From NCBI GenBank assembly GCA_017446645.1, contig JAFSQO010000029.1, positions 1 to 12,942 of the forward strand: 12,942 nt of DNA, given 5' to 3'. This document shows, one piece after another, positions 1 through 7,110 of this stretch (position 1 is its first letter; each line of letters starts with the position of its first letter). The notes under the pieces were generated by a model. The model had not been told where the DNA came from. It did no database searches and saw only the letters and a list, made by a program, of their open reading frames with translations. The position numbers and the translations under genes were made by a program. Source of the stretch: Synergistaceae bacterium (lineage in GTDB: Bacteria; Synergistota; Synergistia; Synergistales; Aminobacteriaceae).

Positions 1-32
1 CCAGGAAAATTATACTATATTGTGCAATTCAT

Positions 33-54
33 CTCACACTTATAGAAGTGGGAG
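33..54. other. Small inverted repeat at the window edge
   Basis: CTCACACTT (33-41) and AAGTGGGAG (46-54) pair over nine positions with one mismatch around a four-base ATAG loop. On the plus strand it is followed by only a few T residues, so it could be a weak terminator for a plus-strand gene ending before the window, or chance. I see nothing else in bases 1-87. Confidence 0.3.
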
Positions 55-77
55 TATTCTTGCATGTTTTAGGATAA

Positions 78-109
78 AAAAACAACACCCCAGCTCATAA
101 AAACTGGGG
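78..109 (-). terminator. Rho-independent terminator of the broken surface-protein gene
   Basis: A perfect six-base-pair GC-rich stem, CCCCAG at 88-93 and CTGGGG at 104-109, encloses a 10-base loop. Read on the minus strand it is followed by TGTTGTTTTTTTA (a T run at about 76-82). It lies about 25 bases past the stop codon of the minus-strand gene at 135, so it ends that transcript. Confidence 0.85.
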
Positions 110-134
110 CATGTGTATCTACTTATTAATGCTA

Positions 135-1079
135 TTAACGTCTGCGGAATTTCTTAATCACGAATACAAGTCCAAGCATAAGCCCTGCACTGCTCATTGT
201 GTTACAGCCTCCGCTCGAAGAACCAAGATAGCCTGCTGAAGATGACGAAGCATCTGTTATCGTGAATTGTCTAGTTATAACTCCAGAGTAGTCCCCTATG
301 CCTTGCACTCTGACTACTGCATTGTCGCCGGACTCTATATTGTTGATATACGTTACTACATAACCGTCCTCAGAGACAATATCTTCACTGGCTAAAACCG
401 TTACAGCAGGTTCAATCGGCTCTCCTGTGTAAGCAAATGAATCGCTGTAGAGCAGAACTTCAGTAATATCCTTGCTTGTATTCTCGTATTGCGGATCCAT
501 CTGGTCGGAAACTCCCGTGGTCAGACTTGCATGATGATAAGCAAAGAACGGATTTTCAGGGTCATCGACATCACCACCGTTCATGTCATGGTGAGGTGTA
601 GACTTTAGTATATTTATCCCATCCTTACTAAAAGTTGCATTCCCATGAGTATCTTGCCAATTAATATTCAGGGCAACGCCATCCGAAGCGAACACCCAGC
701 ATTCATCATAATCCCAATACCAATGCGATTCACCGTAGAAAGCCCTTCCAGCGATCATAGTATTTATGGACGGTTTGGCGTTAGTAGAATCAAAAAGATC
801 CACCATGACTTTATCATGACAGTGATAATACTCTTGGTCCACTTTTGAACCAGTACCGACATCAATATTGTACCAGTGCCCATCTTCAAAATAACGACCT
901 ATGGCCTGGCGCGCTATCATATGTATGCCTTCACTAAAGGCAAAATCCTCTGCTCCGCGGTAGTTAGTCACATAGGTTTTGTCGCTGCTGTCAGGCTGTG
1001 CTCCGTACTTGTTGAGATATTCTCCAAAACTATTTGTTCCCTGAGTCAATTTCGTATACTGATTATAAATTATAGGCAT
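135..1079 (-). CDS. C-terminal piece: Ig-like domain and Synerg-CTERM sorting signal
   Basis: This open frame of 314 codons is the last third of the broken surface protein; its frame is open well upstream of the first ATG (1079), which has no ribosome binding site. Residues 1-205 are rich in aromatic and acidic residues and match no family I can name. Residues 208-275 form one Ig-like bacterial repeat: YTGEPIEP, a central VTYINN, a VRVQG strand, then GDYSGVITRQFTI, a pattern common in repeat-bearing surface proteins. Residues 278-290 are Ser-rich, followed by Gly290-Gly291-Cys292, a hydrophobic helix at about 297-307 and a terminal KKFRRR. That architecture is the Synergistota C-terminal sorting signal, thought to be processed near the Cys during surface anchoring. 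As a separate product it would lack a signal peptide, so export is unlikely. Confidence 0.7.
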   Translation of the reverse strand: MPIIYNQYTKLTQGTNSFGEYLNKYGAQPDSSDKTYVTNYRGAEDFAFSEGIHMIARQAIGRYFEDGHWYNIDVGTGSKVDQEYYHCHDKVMVDLFDSTNAKPSINTMIAGRAFYGESHWYWDYDECWVFASDGVALNINWQDTHGNATFSKDGINILKSTPHHDMNGGDVDDPENPFFAYHHASLTTGVSDQMDPQYENTSKDITEVLLYSDSFAYTGEPIEPAVTVLASEDIVSEDGYVVTYINNIESGDNAVVRVQGIGDYSGVITRQFTITDASSSSAGYLGSSSGGCNTMSSAGLMLGLVFVIKKFRRR

Positions 1080-1159
1080 ATAAACACTATCTACGATATT
1101 CGGAACTGTTGCCTCCCAAGAATTTACATTGCAGCTCTTATAATCCGGACCATCTGCTT

Positions 1160-1780
1160 CTATAGATATTCCTGAACTAATTGAAATAGTATCTGCTGAA
1201 AGTATCGTTCCGGTGATGTAGCAATAATTATTATATCCGGTGATGGCTTTAGCTTTCCTAGCATAAGACTTGTGACAGTGTTTACGAAGTATTCCCGTAA
1301 TTTTTCTTTTGTGTCCGTTGTCTGCAAACTATCCTGTCCCGTGCATGTAAGTGCTAACTCTCCGTAGAAACCGACCTGCGCTATCATAGCATCGCAGAAT
1401 TTTATGATGTCGTCTTTGACTTCGCCCTCGAATGCGTGTGTGAGGAATATATAATTCAGGAATGCGTTGACACCTGAATCTTGCTGCAAGATGTTATCAC
1501 AATACTGAGTGTAAGCACTTGTGACTTGTGCAACCCAGACGTTATTGGCAGTCATAACCTCGCAGGATATTTTGTAAATCACTGTATTAAGGACGTTCTC
1601 CGCGTAACTTTCCAGCATTGCCTGTTTAGATGATCCGCTGTACTCGCTTTTAACCGAAGCACCGCAATTTGAAGCCAGTTTGTTGTCTTTTATGGCGTTC
1701 TCTAATGCAGTAACCATTATTTTCTTGAAGTCATCACGGTATGTGTCGATATTGAATGTAACTGCGCGCGTATTAGGCAT
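1160..1780 (-). CDS. Middle piece of the broken surface protein
   Basis: This 206-codon open frame is in register with the piece upstream (1874-2485) and is separated from it only by the TAA at 1874-1876. The ATG at 1780 is preceded by CCTCGGATCGT, with no usable Shine-Dalgarno, so independent translation is doubtful. The protein looks mainly helical and has several Cys residues. I recognise no family. The last 20 or so residues, after GKLKPSP, are probably out-of-frame sequence. In the alternative frame the same DNA continues as ITGYNNYCYITGTILSAD and joins smoothly to the C-terminal piece. Confidence 0.6.
   Translation of the reverse strand: MPNTRAVTFNIDTYRDDFKKIMVTALENAIKDNKLASNCGASVKSEYSGSSKQAMLESYAENVLNTVIYKISCEVMTANNVWVAQVTSAYTQYCDNILQQDSGVNAFLNYIFLTHAFEGEVKDDIIKFCDAMIAQVGFYGELALTCTGQDSLQTTDTKEKLREYFVNTVTSLMLGKLKPSPDIIIIATSPERYFQQILFQLVQEYL
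1209..1245. repeat. Ten-base direct repeat at the frameshift zone
   Basis: TCCGGTGATG occurs at 1209-1218 and again at 1236-1245, a period of 27 bases or nine codons. It encodes a repeated Ile-Thr-Gly in the frame of the C-terminal piece. It lies inside the interval where the frame must change, so slippage between the copies may have contributed, although a clean repeat deletion would remove 27 bases and keep the frame. Confidence 0.4.
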
Positions 1781-1873
1781 ACGATCCGAGGGAATGCCGA
1801 TGCTCCATTCAGTGCTTACTGTTTCGTCGTTAATGTCGGATTTCGCCGGAAGCCCTTCACTATATTTCTTATT

Positions 1874-2485
1874 TTAGTGTGTCAGCGAATCTTTCTCTGT
1901 GTACTTTTTCGTCATAAGCACATAAACGCCCTCGTGAGAAGCCTGCTCCCACCAGGTTTTAATGCCGGAATTGACTTTTGCCTGATACTCGCTTGCATAG
2001 GTCTGCAATTTTTCAGTGTAATTAGTATTGAAGTTATTCCAGTTCGTTGACATTGTAGTTGCCTTAGTGTTTCTGTCTATTTCCTGCTGAGCAGTCTGAA
2101 TGTTTATAAGGTCCTGTTCGATTTGGTTGAGAGTCTTATTCATATCATTGAGCGTAGTCTGCACATCTTTTACAGCATTGAGTATCTGCCCAAGCATTTG
2201 CATCTTAGGATCCTCAATGATTCCAACCATCTGAAGAACTCCTATAACTCCGGAAACAGCCGATGTAACTCCACCCAGACGCTTACAGAAAACTTCGATT
2301 TCGTCTGTGTCCTCTGATGCTTCTTGCTCTGTAAATTTCTTCAGTGCTTCCGCGAATTTCGTTACAGCATCATCATCTTTCTGAGAAATAACAGCATAAG
2401 CCTTGTGACTCGTGAGTGCTATCCCGTTGATAACAATCACAGCCAAAAGCAAAGCACTTACAAAACTTTTTAATTTGTGTTGCAT
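1874..2485 (-). CDS. N-terminal piece: signal peptide and coiled-coil region of the broken surface protein
   Basis: I start this at the ATG at 2485 and not at the upstream in-frame ATG at 2572. GAAAGAAGGA lies nine bases before 2485, and the encoded N-terminus is then a standard Sec signal peptide: basic MQHKLK, a hydrophobic core at about 8-24, and a likely cleavage after AYA at residue 31. Starting at 2572 would put 29 charged residues in front of it. Residues about 95-150 have the heptad-like spacing of a coiled coil (LGQILNAVKDVQTTLNDMNK and onward). The frame ends at a TAA after 203 residues, but sense sequence continues in the same frame, so this is a truncated product. It could still be secreted. 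The family is unknown. Confidence 0.65.
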   Translation of the reverse strand: MQHKLKSFVSALLLAVIVINGIALTSHKAYAVISQKDDDAVTKFAEALKKFTEQEASEDTDEIEVFCKRLGGVTSAVSGVIGVLQMVGIIEDPKMQMLGQILNAVKDVQTTLNDMNKTLNQIEQDLINIQTAQQEIDRNTKATTMSTNWNNFNTNYTEKLQTYASEYQAKVNSGIKTWWEQASHEGVYVLMTKKYTEKDSLTH

Positions 2486-2492
2486 TGTATAT

Positions 2493-2509
2493 ATTCCTTC
2501 TTTCGGAAT
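2493..2509 (-). promoter_or_regulatory. Ribosome binding site in a small inverted repeat
   Basis: On the minus strand ATTCC and GGAAT pair around a seven-base loop, and the second arm overlaps the AAGGA ribosome binding site of the gene starting at 2485. The stem is only five base pairs, so any effect on translation is speculative. The rest of 2510-2570 is AT-rich spacer between divergent genes. TATGAT on the minus strand at about 2530-2535 is a possible -10 box without a good -35. Confidence 0.25.
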
Positions 2510-2534
2510 TAGTATTTCGCGTGTAAGTTTATCA

Positions 2535-2570
2535 TAGATTTTTAGATTTGCTTTTACTATAATTTCAAAC
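2535..2570 (+). promoter_or_regulatory. Promoter of the restriction-modification pair, possibly leaderless
   Basis: A consensus TATAAT lies at 2558-2563, seven bases before the methyltransferase ATG at 2571. Transcription normally starts about seven bases past the -10 box, which would place the first nucleotide on the ATG itself. The -35 region 17 bases upstream (TAGATT, 2535-2540) is poor. No Shine-Dalgarno sequence precedes the ATG (the last 20 bases are AT-rich), which fits a leaderless message. Confidence 0.45.
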
Positions 2571-3335
2571 ATGTATAATGTAGACGAGATAAAAAATTTA
2601 TTTATTTGCGGAGACGCTCTTCAGGAAATGAATAAGATTCCTGATAAGAGTATTGATTTAGTTGTTACATCACCGCCGTATAACTTGAAGAACTCAACAG
2701 GAAACGGCATGAAGAACGGCAGCGGAGGCAAGTGGGCTAATGCCGAACTCATAAAAGGCTACTCAACTTATGATGACAATATGCCTTATGATGAATATGT
2801 GAAATGGCAGAGAGAATGCCTCAGTGAAATGATACGCCTGATAAAAGACGACGGAGCAATTTTTTATAATCACAAATGGCGTGTTCAAAACGGTCTGCTT
2901 CAGGACAGGAGAGAAATAATTGAAAACTTCCCGGTGAGGCAAATAATTATCTGGAAGCGAAAAGGGGGCATAAATTTTAATCCCGGATATTTCCTGCCTA
3001 CTTACGAAGTAATTTATCTCATAGCTAAACCTGCATTCAGACTCGCTCCTCACTCAAGTTCACTCGGAGATGTATGGGAATTCCCCCAGGAAATGAAGAA
3101 CAAACATCCTGCGCCGTTCCCTGTAGCTCTGATTGAACGCATAATCTCAAGCACAAATGCAAAAATTATTCTTGATCCGTTCATGGGTTCAGGCACAACA
3201 GCAGTGGCAGCAAAGAATCTTGGCAGGGACTTTATAGGCATAGAAATTGCTCCTGAATACTGTGAAATGTCAAGAGAAAGATTATCATCATGTCCGACAC
3301 GAAATACACAAAGAGAACTCTTATTGCCGCTTTAG
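2571..3335 (+). CDS. Beta-class DNA methyltransferase of a Type II R-M system (probably N4-cytosine)
   Basis: A 254-residue S-adenosylmethionine-dependent DNA methyltransferase. The catalytic motif IV is T33-S-P-P-Y37-N. HPAPFPVALIERI at 179-191 matches motif X, and the cofactor-binding motif I is DPFMGSGTT at 202-210, followed by the acidic end of the next strand (FIGIEI). Motif IV before motif I defines the beta class. SPPY is typical of N4-cytosine enzymes, whereas N6-adenine enzymes of this class usually have DPPY. The region between, about residues 40-175, should hold target recognition. It protects host DNA from the nuclease encoded by the overlapping downstream gene. M.MvaI and M.BcnI are N4-cytosine enzymes acting on CCWGG and CCSGG, so a CCNGG-like target is a reasonable guess but not shown. 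The length is short but complete. The start at 2571 keeps the usual GDAL(x)nIPDxSIDLVVTSPPYN beginning. Confidence 0.9.
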   Translation: MYNVDEIKNLFICGDALQEMNKIPDKSIDLVVTSPPYNLKNSTGNGMKNGSGGKWANAELIKGYSTYDDNMPYDEYVKWQRECLSEMIRLIKDDGAIFYNHKWRVQNGLLQDRREIIENFPVRQIIIWKRKGGINFNPGYFLPTYEVIYLIAKPAFRLAPHSSSLGDVWEFPQEMKNKHPAPFPVALIERIISSTNAKIILDPFMGSGTTAVAAKNLGRDFIGIEIAPEYCEMSRERLSSCPTRNTQRELLLPL

Positions 3336-4081
3336 AGAAAATCATGGCTCAAGGGTGGATTAAGAGTCACAGGAATGTGAATAATGACGGTGCAATAGGC
3401 AATACTCTTGAAGACTTGCTGGGTATTTCAGAAAATAATCTGCCCCTTCCGAATGCTGCAGAATGGGAATTAAAAACTCAAAGGAGGCATACTTCAGCTT
3501 TATTAACTTTATTTCACCTGGAGCCTTCGCCTAGAGCATTGCATATAGTTGATTATCTTTTACTGAATTACGGCTGGAGACATAAGGAAGCCGGGAGAAA
3601 ATATCCTGAGAATGAAAAAAGCTTCAGACAGACTTTATGCTACAGGCAGCCTACTCTACGGGGCTTCTTTGTTGATATAGATTCTAAAAACGAGAGGATA
3701 ACAGTCAATTTTGCTCCAGATAAAATAGGTAGCGAAGTAATTGACTGGAAGAACTGGCTTATTGCGAATCATAAAATAAAATATGATGAAGATTATGTAC
3801 CTTATTGGGGCTTCTATGATTTATATCACAAAGCCGGAGTAAAACTGGGAAATTGTTTTTACGTAACAGCTGACGTAAAAAGAGAAGACGGCGAATATTT
3901 TTACAAGTATTCAGACATTGTCCAGCTATCAGGTTTTTCTCTTGAAAGATTCCTGATCAACATAAGGGAAAGAAATATTTTTATAGACTTCGATGCCCGC
4001 ACAGGTCATAATCACGGCACAAAGTTCAGAATTATCCAGAGTGCAATCCCGTTGTTGTATGAAAATGTTACACATATTTAA
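3290..4081 (+). CDS. MvaI/BcnI-family Type II restriction endonuclease
   Basis: A 263-residue endonuclease of the PD-(D/E)XK superfamily, MvaI/BcnI branch. Family marks are GNTLEDLLGI (37-46), the catalytic segment PNAAEWELK (54-62) with Glu60 and Lys62 as the E-x-K pair, SALLTLFHLEPSPRA (69-83), and DARTGHNHGTKFR near the C-terminus (235-247), whose His residues correspond to the conserved H-x-H-G-T motif of the family. Members act as monomers on CC(W/S)GG. The usual first acidic residue (PD) is Asn55 here. I recall related proteins with PNAAEWELK, so I do not read it as inactivation. The ATG at 3290 lies inside the methyltransferase gene (46-base overlap), which suggests translational coupling. 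It gives the same N-terminal length before the Gly-Trp as I recall for MvaI. The next in-frame ATG, 3344, would remove a predicted helix. Confidence 0.85.
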   Translation: MSDTKYTKRTLIAALEKIMAQGWIKSHRNVNNDGAIGNTLEDLLGISENNLPLPNAAEWELKTQRRHTSALLTLFHLEPSPRALHIVDYLLLNYGWRHKEAGRKYPENEKSFRQTLCYRQPTLRGFFVDIDSKNERITVNFAPDKIGSEVIDWKNWLIANHKIKYDEDYVPYWGFYDLYHKAGVKLGNCFYVTADVKREDGEYFYKYSDIVQLSGFSLERFLINIRERNIFIDFDARTGHNHGTKFRIIQSAIPLLYENVTHI

Positions 4082-4100
4082 TTATAGTAAAAAACAAAAT

Positions 4101-4133
4101 TCCCTCTGATTACTTAGATACTTAACAGAGGGA
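4101..4133 (-). terminator. Terminator between the endonuclease gene and ileS
   Basis: TCCCTCTG (4101-4108) pairs perfectly with CAGAGGGA (4126-4133) around a 17-base loop. On the minus strand the stem is followed by ATTTTGTTTTTTACT, a good U tract, so it ends ileS transcription. On the plus strand the tail (TTAGAAATTTATTTCTT) is less uniform but may also stop the convergent restriction-modification transcript. Confidence 0.8.
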
Positions 4134-4157
4134 TTAGAAATTTATTTCTTCGTGAGA

Positions 4158-6965
4158 TTATTCTTCATGCATTACGTGAGCACATCTTGGACACAATCCA
4201 TTATGATTCGCGTGTTCTGAATACTTCCAGCACCTTGGGCATTTAGTCCCCGTAACGAATCCTCCTGCAAGCTCGTAACCTGTCTCCGAATCACTGAATA
4301 CCCTGGGCAGGGTCAACTCTCCTGACTCTTCAATCCATTCAAATTTCGAGACGATCGCAATGTCGGCAAGTTCATCAATGCTAAATGACTTCGCGAGCTT
4401 CTCAAGTGCCGGTGATTTCTTGACCTGAACGGCAGCTTCGAGTGATGTACCGATTGTCTTGTCAGCCCTCATTGTCTCCAGCATTCGGCTAACTGCACCC
4501 TTGAACTTCACGGCTTCCGACCAGAGATCGTTTAACTCATCATTGAGGCGTGATTTGTCCTGCTTCGGGAAATCTGACAGGAAAATGCTTTCAGGAAGTT
4601 TTGAGTCAATATTTCTCATTTCCTGCCAAATCTCTTCAGCTGTAAAACTCAGCAACGGCGCGAGCATCCTTGTCAAGCATGAAAGTATCTCCCACATTGC
4701 AGTCTGAGCACTTCGCCTTGTCAGAGAGTCAACTGCTTCAACGTAGAGTCTATCCTTGCTGATGTCAAGATAAAACGCGCTTAACTCATTGACGCAGAAC
4801 GAATGAATCAGCGATACAGGCACATGGAACTCGTAGGCTTCAAATGCTTCGTAGGCCCTTGCGATAATCCTGTGAAGTCTGTCGAGAATCCACTTGTCCA
4901 TTGATAAGAGCTTATCATATGGGAGAGAATTCTCCGGTTTGAAATCATGTAAATTTCCAAGCAGGAATCGTGCTGTGTTCCTGATTCTCCTGTAAGTTTC
5001 TGACAATGACTTCAGGATATTTTTTGAGATTCTAACGTCGTTTCTGTAATCAGTGGACGCTACCCAGAGCCTTAATATATCTGCTCCGAATTCATCACAG
5101 ATTTCCTTGGGAGCTATAGTATTTCCCAGTGACTTCGACATCTTGCGCCCTTCGCCGTCCAACGTGAAGCCGTGAGTCAGGACTTCTTTGTAAGGAGCCT
5201 GCCCCTTGATTGCTACAGCGGTGAGCAATGACGACTGGAACCAGCCCCTATGTTGGTCGCTGCCTTCGAGATACATGTCGCAGGGCCAGTTGAGTCCGAA
5301 ACGTTCATTCAAGACTGACATGTGAGAGACTCCGGAGTCAAACCAGACATCAAGGATATTACTGTCCTTCTCGACGTTGTGAGAGTTACAGTGGTCGCAC
5401 TTGGCCAGGTCCCCGAATAATGACTCTAGACTCTCTCGCCACCAAATGCTTGTGCCGTCCGGTGAATCTTTGACTTTTTCGGCTAAGATTCTGATTCTGT
5501 CAGCAGTGAGTGTGAAGCCTCCGCAGTCCTTGCAGTGAATCGCAGGAACAGGAACGCCCCAGACCCTTTGACGGGAAATGCACCAGTCAGATCGAGAGCT
5601 TACCATGTTGAAGATCCTGTCATGTCCCCAGTCAGGGATCCATTTAATTGCGTGGTCGATTAAGTCAAGGGCCTTGTCCTTGAATTTTGCAACATTGATA
5701 AACCATTGGTCAGTTGCCCTGAATATAACGGGTTTCTTGCATCGCCAGCAGTGAGGGTAGCTGTGCATTAACTTGCCGAGTCCTAAGAGCCTGCCCTTTG
5801 CCTTGATGAGTTCGAGGGCTTTATTTCCGCCTTCCTCTAAGCTCATGCAGCCGACTAACGCTAAATCCTTCTCGAAATGTCCTGAATGATCGACTGAGCT
5901 GTAGACTTTCAAGCCATATCTTACGCCTGTTTCGTAGTCTTCAACGCCGTGACCCGGTGATGTATGAACGCAACCTGTTCCTGTTTCAAGCTCTACATAA
6001 TCAGCAAGGACTACTAGCAATTCATGCTCATAAAATGGATGAAGGGGCTTGAGATTTTCGAGGTCAGCACCTTTCACTATCTTCACTGCTTCACCGAATG
6101 CGAGTCCTGTATTCTTTGCGACTGAGTCCTTTAATCCTTCAGCGAGGATATAAATTTTTCCGTCAACATCATAAAATCCGTAATCATATCTTGGATGAAC
6201 AGCAACAGCAGCACTTGACGGCAATGTCCACGGTGTAGTTGTCCAGATTACGATTGAGACATCACGGCCTGCGAATTCCGGGAATTTGTCAGCTATCTTT
6301 GGCATAGGGTAAGCGACATAAACCGAGGGCGATTCTTCGTCCCAGTATTCGATTTCACCGGCAGCCAGGGCAGTCTGGCAGTCAGTGCACCAGTAAACGG
6401 GCTTCAATCCGCGATAGATTAGTCCCTTCTCTACCATGTCGGCAAATGCATGAAGTTCACGATGCTCAAATGCAGGGTCTAAAGTTATGTAGGGCTTGTC
6501 CCATTCTCCGAGAACTCCGAGACGCTTGAACTCTTCGCGCTGGACATCGAGATAGTGAAGCGCAGTCTCTTTACATTGCTTTCGTAATTCAACAGGGTCT
6601 ACTCCAGTTCCCAATTTGGAGAGTCCGCCGTCCTTGAGTGAACGCAACTCAATCGGCAATCCGTGAGTGTCCCAGCCAGGCACGTAAGGGGTATAGCGTC
6701 CTGTCATGGTCTTTGCTTTGACGATGAAGTCCTTCAGTACCTTATTAAACGCCGTTCCAATGTGAATATCGCCGTTAGCATAAGGGGGGCCGTCGTGTAA
6801 CTCGAAACGTTCAGTTGAGGCTTGTCGGGCTTCTAACGCCTTGTGATAGATGTCATGAGAGTGCCAGAACTCCAGAAAGCCCGGTTCGCGTTTTGAGAGA
6901 TTTGCTCTCATAGGGAAATTAGTAACGGGTAAATTTAACGTATCTTTATAGTCTTTTGCTTCCAT
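4158..6965 (-). CDS. ileS: Isoleucyl-tRNA synthetase
   Basis: A 935-residue class I aminoacyl-tRNA synthetase that charges tRNA-Ile in the cytoplasm. Visible motifs are the HIGH signature as HIGT (68-71) within PYANGDIHIGTAFNKVLKDF, GWDTHGLPIE at 97-106, the editing (CP1) domain with WTTTPWTLPS (241-250) and GTGCVHTSPGHGVEDY (329-344), which removes misactivated valine, and KMSKS at 608-612. The C-terminus carries the zinc-binding module of the standard bacterial type, with Cys909, Cys912, Cys925 and Cys928. The length is normal. This is the usual chromosomal enzyme, not the eukaryote-like mupirocin-resistant form. AGGAGG at 6979-6984 lies 13 bases before the ATG. It is followed closely by its own terminator. 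There is no T-box-sized leader: only about 60 bases separate the start from the upstream terminator tract. Confidence 0.97.
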   Translation of the reverse strand: MEAKDYKDTLNLPVTNFPMRANLSKREPGFLEFWHSHDIYHKALEARQASTERFELHDGPPYANGDIHIGTAFNKVLKDFIVKAKTMTGRYTPYVPGWDTHGLPIELRSLKDGGLSKLGTGVDPVELRKQCKETALHYLDVQREEFKRLGVLGEWDKPYITLDPAFEHRELHAFADMVEKGLIYRGLKPVYWCTDCQTALAAGEIEYWDEESPSVYVAYPMPKIADKFPEFAGRDVSIVIWTTTPWTLPSSAAVAVHPRYDYGFYDVDGKIYILAEGLKDSVAKNTGLAFGEAVKIVKGADLENLKPLHPFYEHELLVVLADYVELETGTGCVHTSPGHGVEDYETGVRYGLKVYSSVDHSGHFEKDLALVGCMSLEEGGNKALELIKAKGRLLGLGKLMHSYPHCWRCKKPVIFRATDQWFINVAKFKDKALDLIDHAIKWIPDWGHDRIFNMVSSRSDWCISRQRVWGVPVPAIHCKDCGGFTLTADRIRILAEKVKDSPDGTSIWWRESLESLFGDLAKCDHCNSHNVEKDSNILDVWFDSGVSHMSVLNERFGLNWPCDMYLEGSDQHRGWFQSSLLTAVAIKGQAPYKEVLTHGFTLDGEGRKMSKSLGNTIAPKEICDEFGADILRLWVASTDYRNDVRISKNILKSLSETYRRIRNTARFLLGNLHDFKPENSLPYDKLLSMDKWILDRLHRIIARAYEAFEAYEFHVPVSLIHSFCVNELSAFYLDISKDRLYVEAVDSLTRRSAQTAMWEILSCLTRMLAPLLSFTAEEIWQEMRNIDSKLPESIFLSDFPKQDKSRLNDELNDLWSEAVKFKGAVSRMLETMRADKTIGTSLEAAVQVKKSPALEKLAKSFSIDELADIAIVSKFEWIEESGELTLPRVFSDSETGYELAGGFVTGTKCPRCWKYSEHANHNGLCPRCAHVMHEE

Positions 6966-7027
6966 TAAAAAATTCTTTCCTCCTAATTTTTTCTAACAAA
7001 TAAATAAAATGTTATCCTATCACAAAA

Positions 7028-7065
7028 CAAAAAAAAATTCCCCCCAGCCTTAACGACCAGAGGAA
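7028..7065 (-). terminator. Terminator after ppdK
   Basis: On the minus strand UUCCUCU (7065-7059) can pair with GGGGGAA (7044-7038) using two G-U wobbles, followed by an uninterrupted run of nine U residues (7037-7029). The stem forms only in minus-strand RNA, because the wobbles become A-C mismatches on the other strand. Together with the U run this supports termination of ppdK before ileS. Confidence 0.6.
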
Positions 7066-7110
7066 ATTTTTATGTAAACTAACCGCAACTTTTTACTTGT
7101 CGGTGAGGTC

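Larger units (their letters stand above)
135..2485 (-). pseudogene. Synerg-CTERM surface protein, interrupted by a stop and a frameshift
   Basis: Three consecutive minus-strand reading frames look like one gene of about 780 codons. The first (2485 to 1874) supplies a signal peptide and the last (to 135) a C-terminal sorting signal; neither makes sense alone. The first and second pieces share one frame and are separated only by a TAA at 1874-1876, with 31 sense codons between that stop and the next ATG. The second and third differ by one base (a -1 shift). The frame of the third piece is open upstream to about 1332 while the second runs to 1160, so the lesion lies between these points. The internal ATGs at 1780 and 1079 have no Shine-Dalgarno sequence. 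Predicted order: signal peptide, helical coiled-coil region, helical region, beta-rich region, Ig-like repeat, Ser-rich linker, sorting helix. The function is unknown. Assembly error is possible, but it would need two errors in one gene while its neighbours are intact. Confidence 0.75.

Noticed and set aside
1160..1332. Programmed -1 frameshifting to make the full surface protein
   Set aside because: No slippery heptamer in the right frame was found in the overlap, and the separate in-frame TAA at 1874 would still block the product. Mutation explains both lesions more simply.
2485..2572. Upstream ATG at 2572 as start of the surface-protein gene
   Set aside because: It would place 29 charged residues before a normal signal peptide and overlap the divergent methyltransferase start. 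The ATG at 2485 has a good ribosome binding site.
135..4081. A mobile element carrying the R-M pair
   Set aside because: No transposase, integrase, flanking direct repeat, tRNA target or terminal inverted repeat is visible on either side of the pair.
6966..7027. A T-box riboswitch upstream of ileS
   Set aside because: Only about 60 bases separate the ileS start from the ppdK terminator tract, too short for a T-box, and no T-box consensus sequence is seen.
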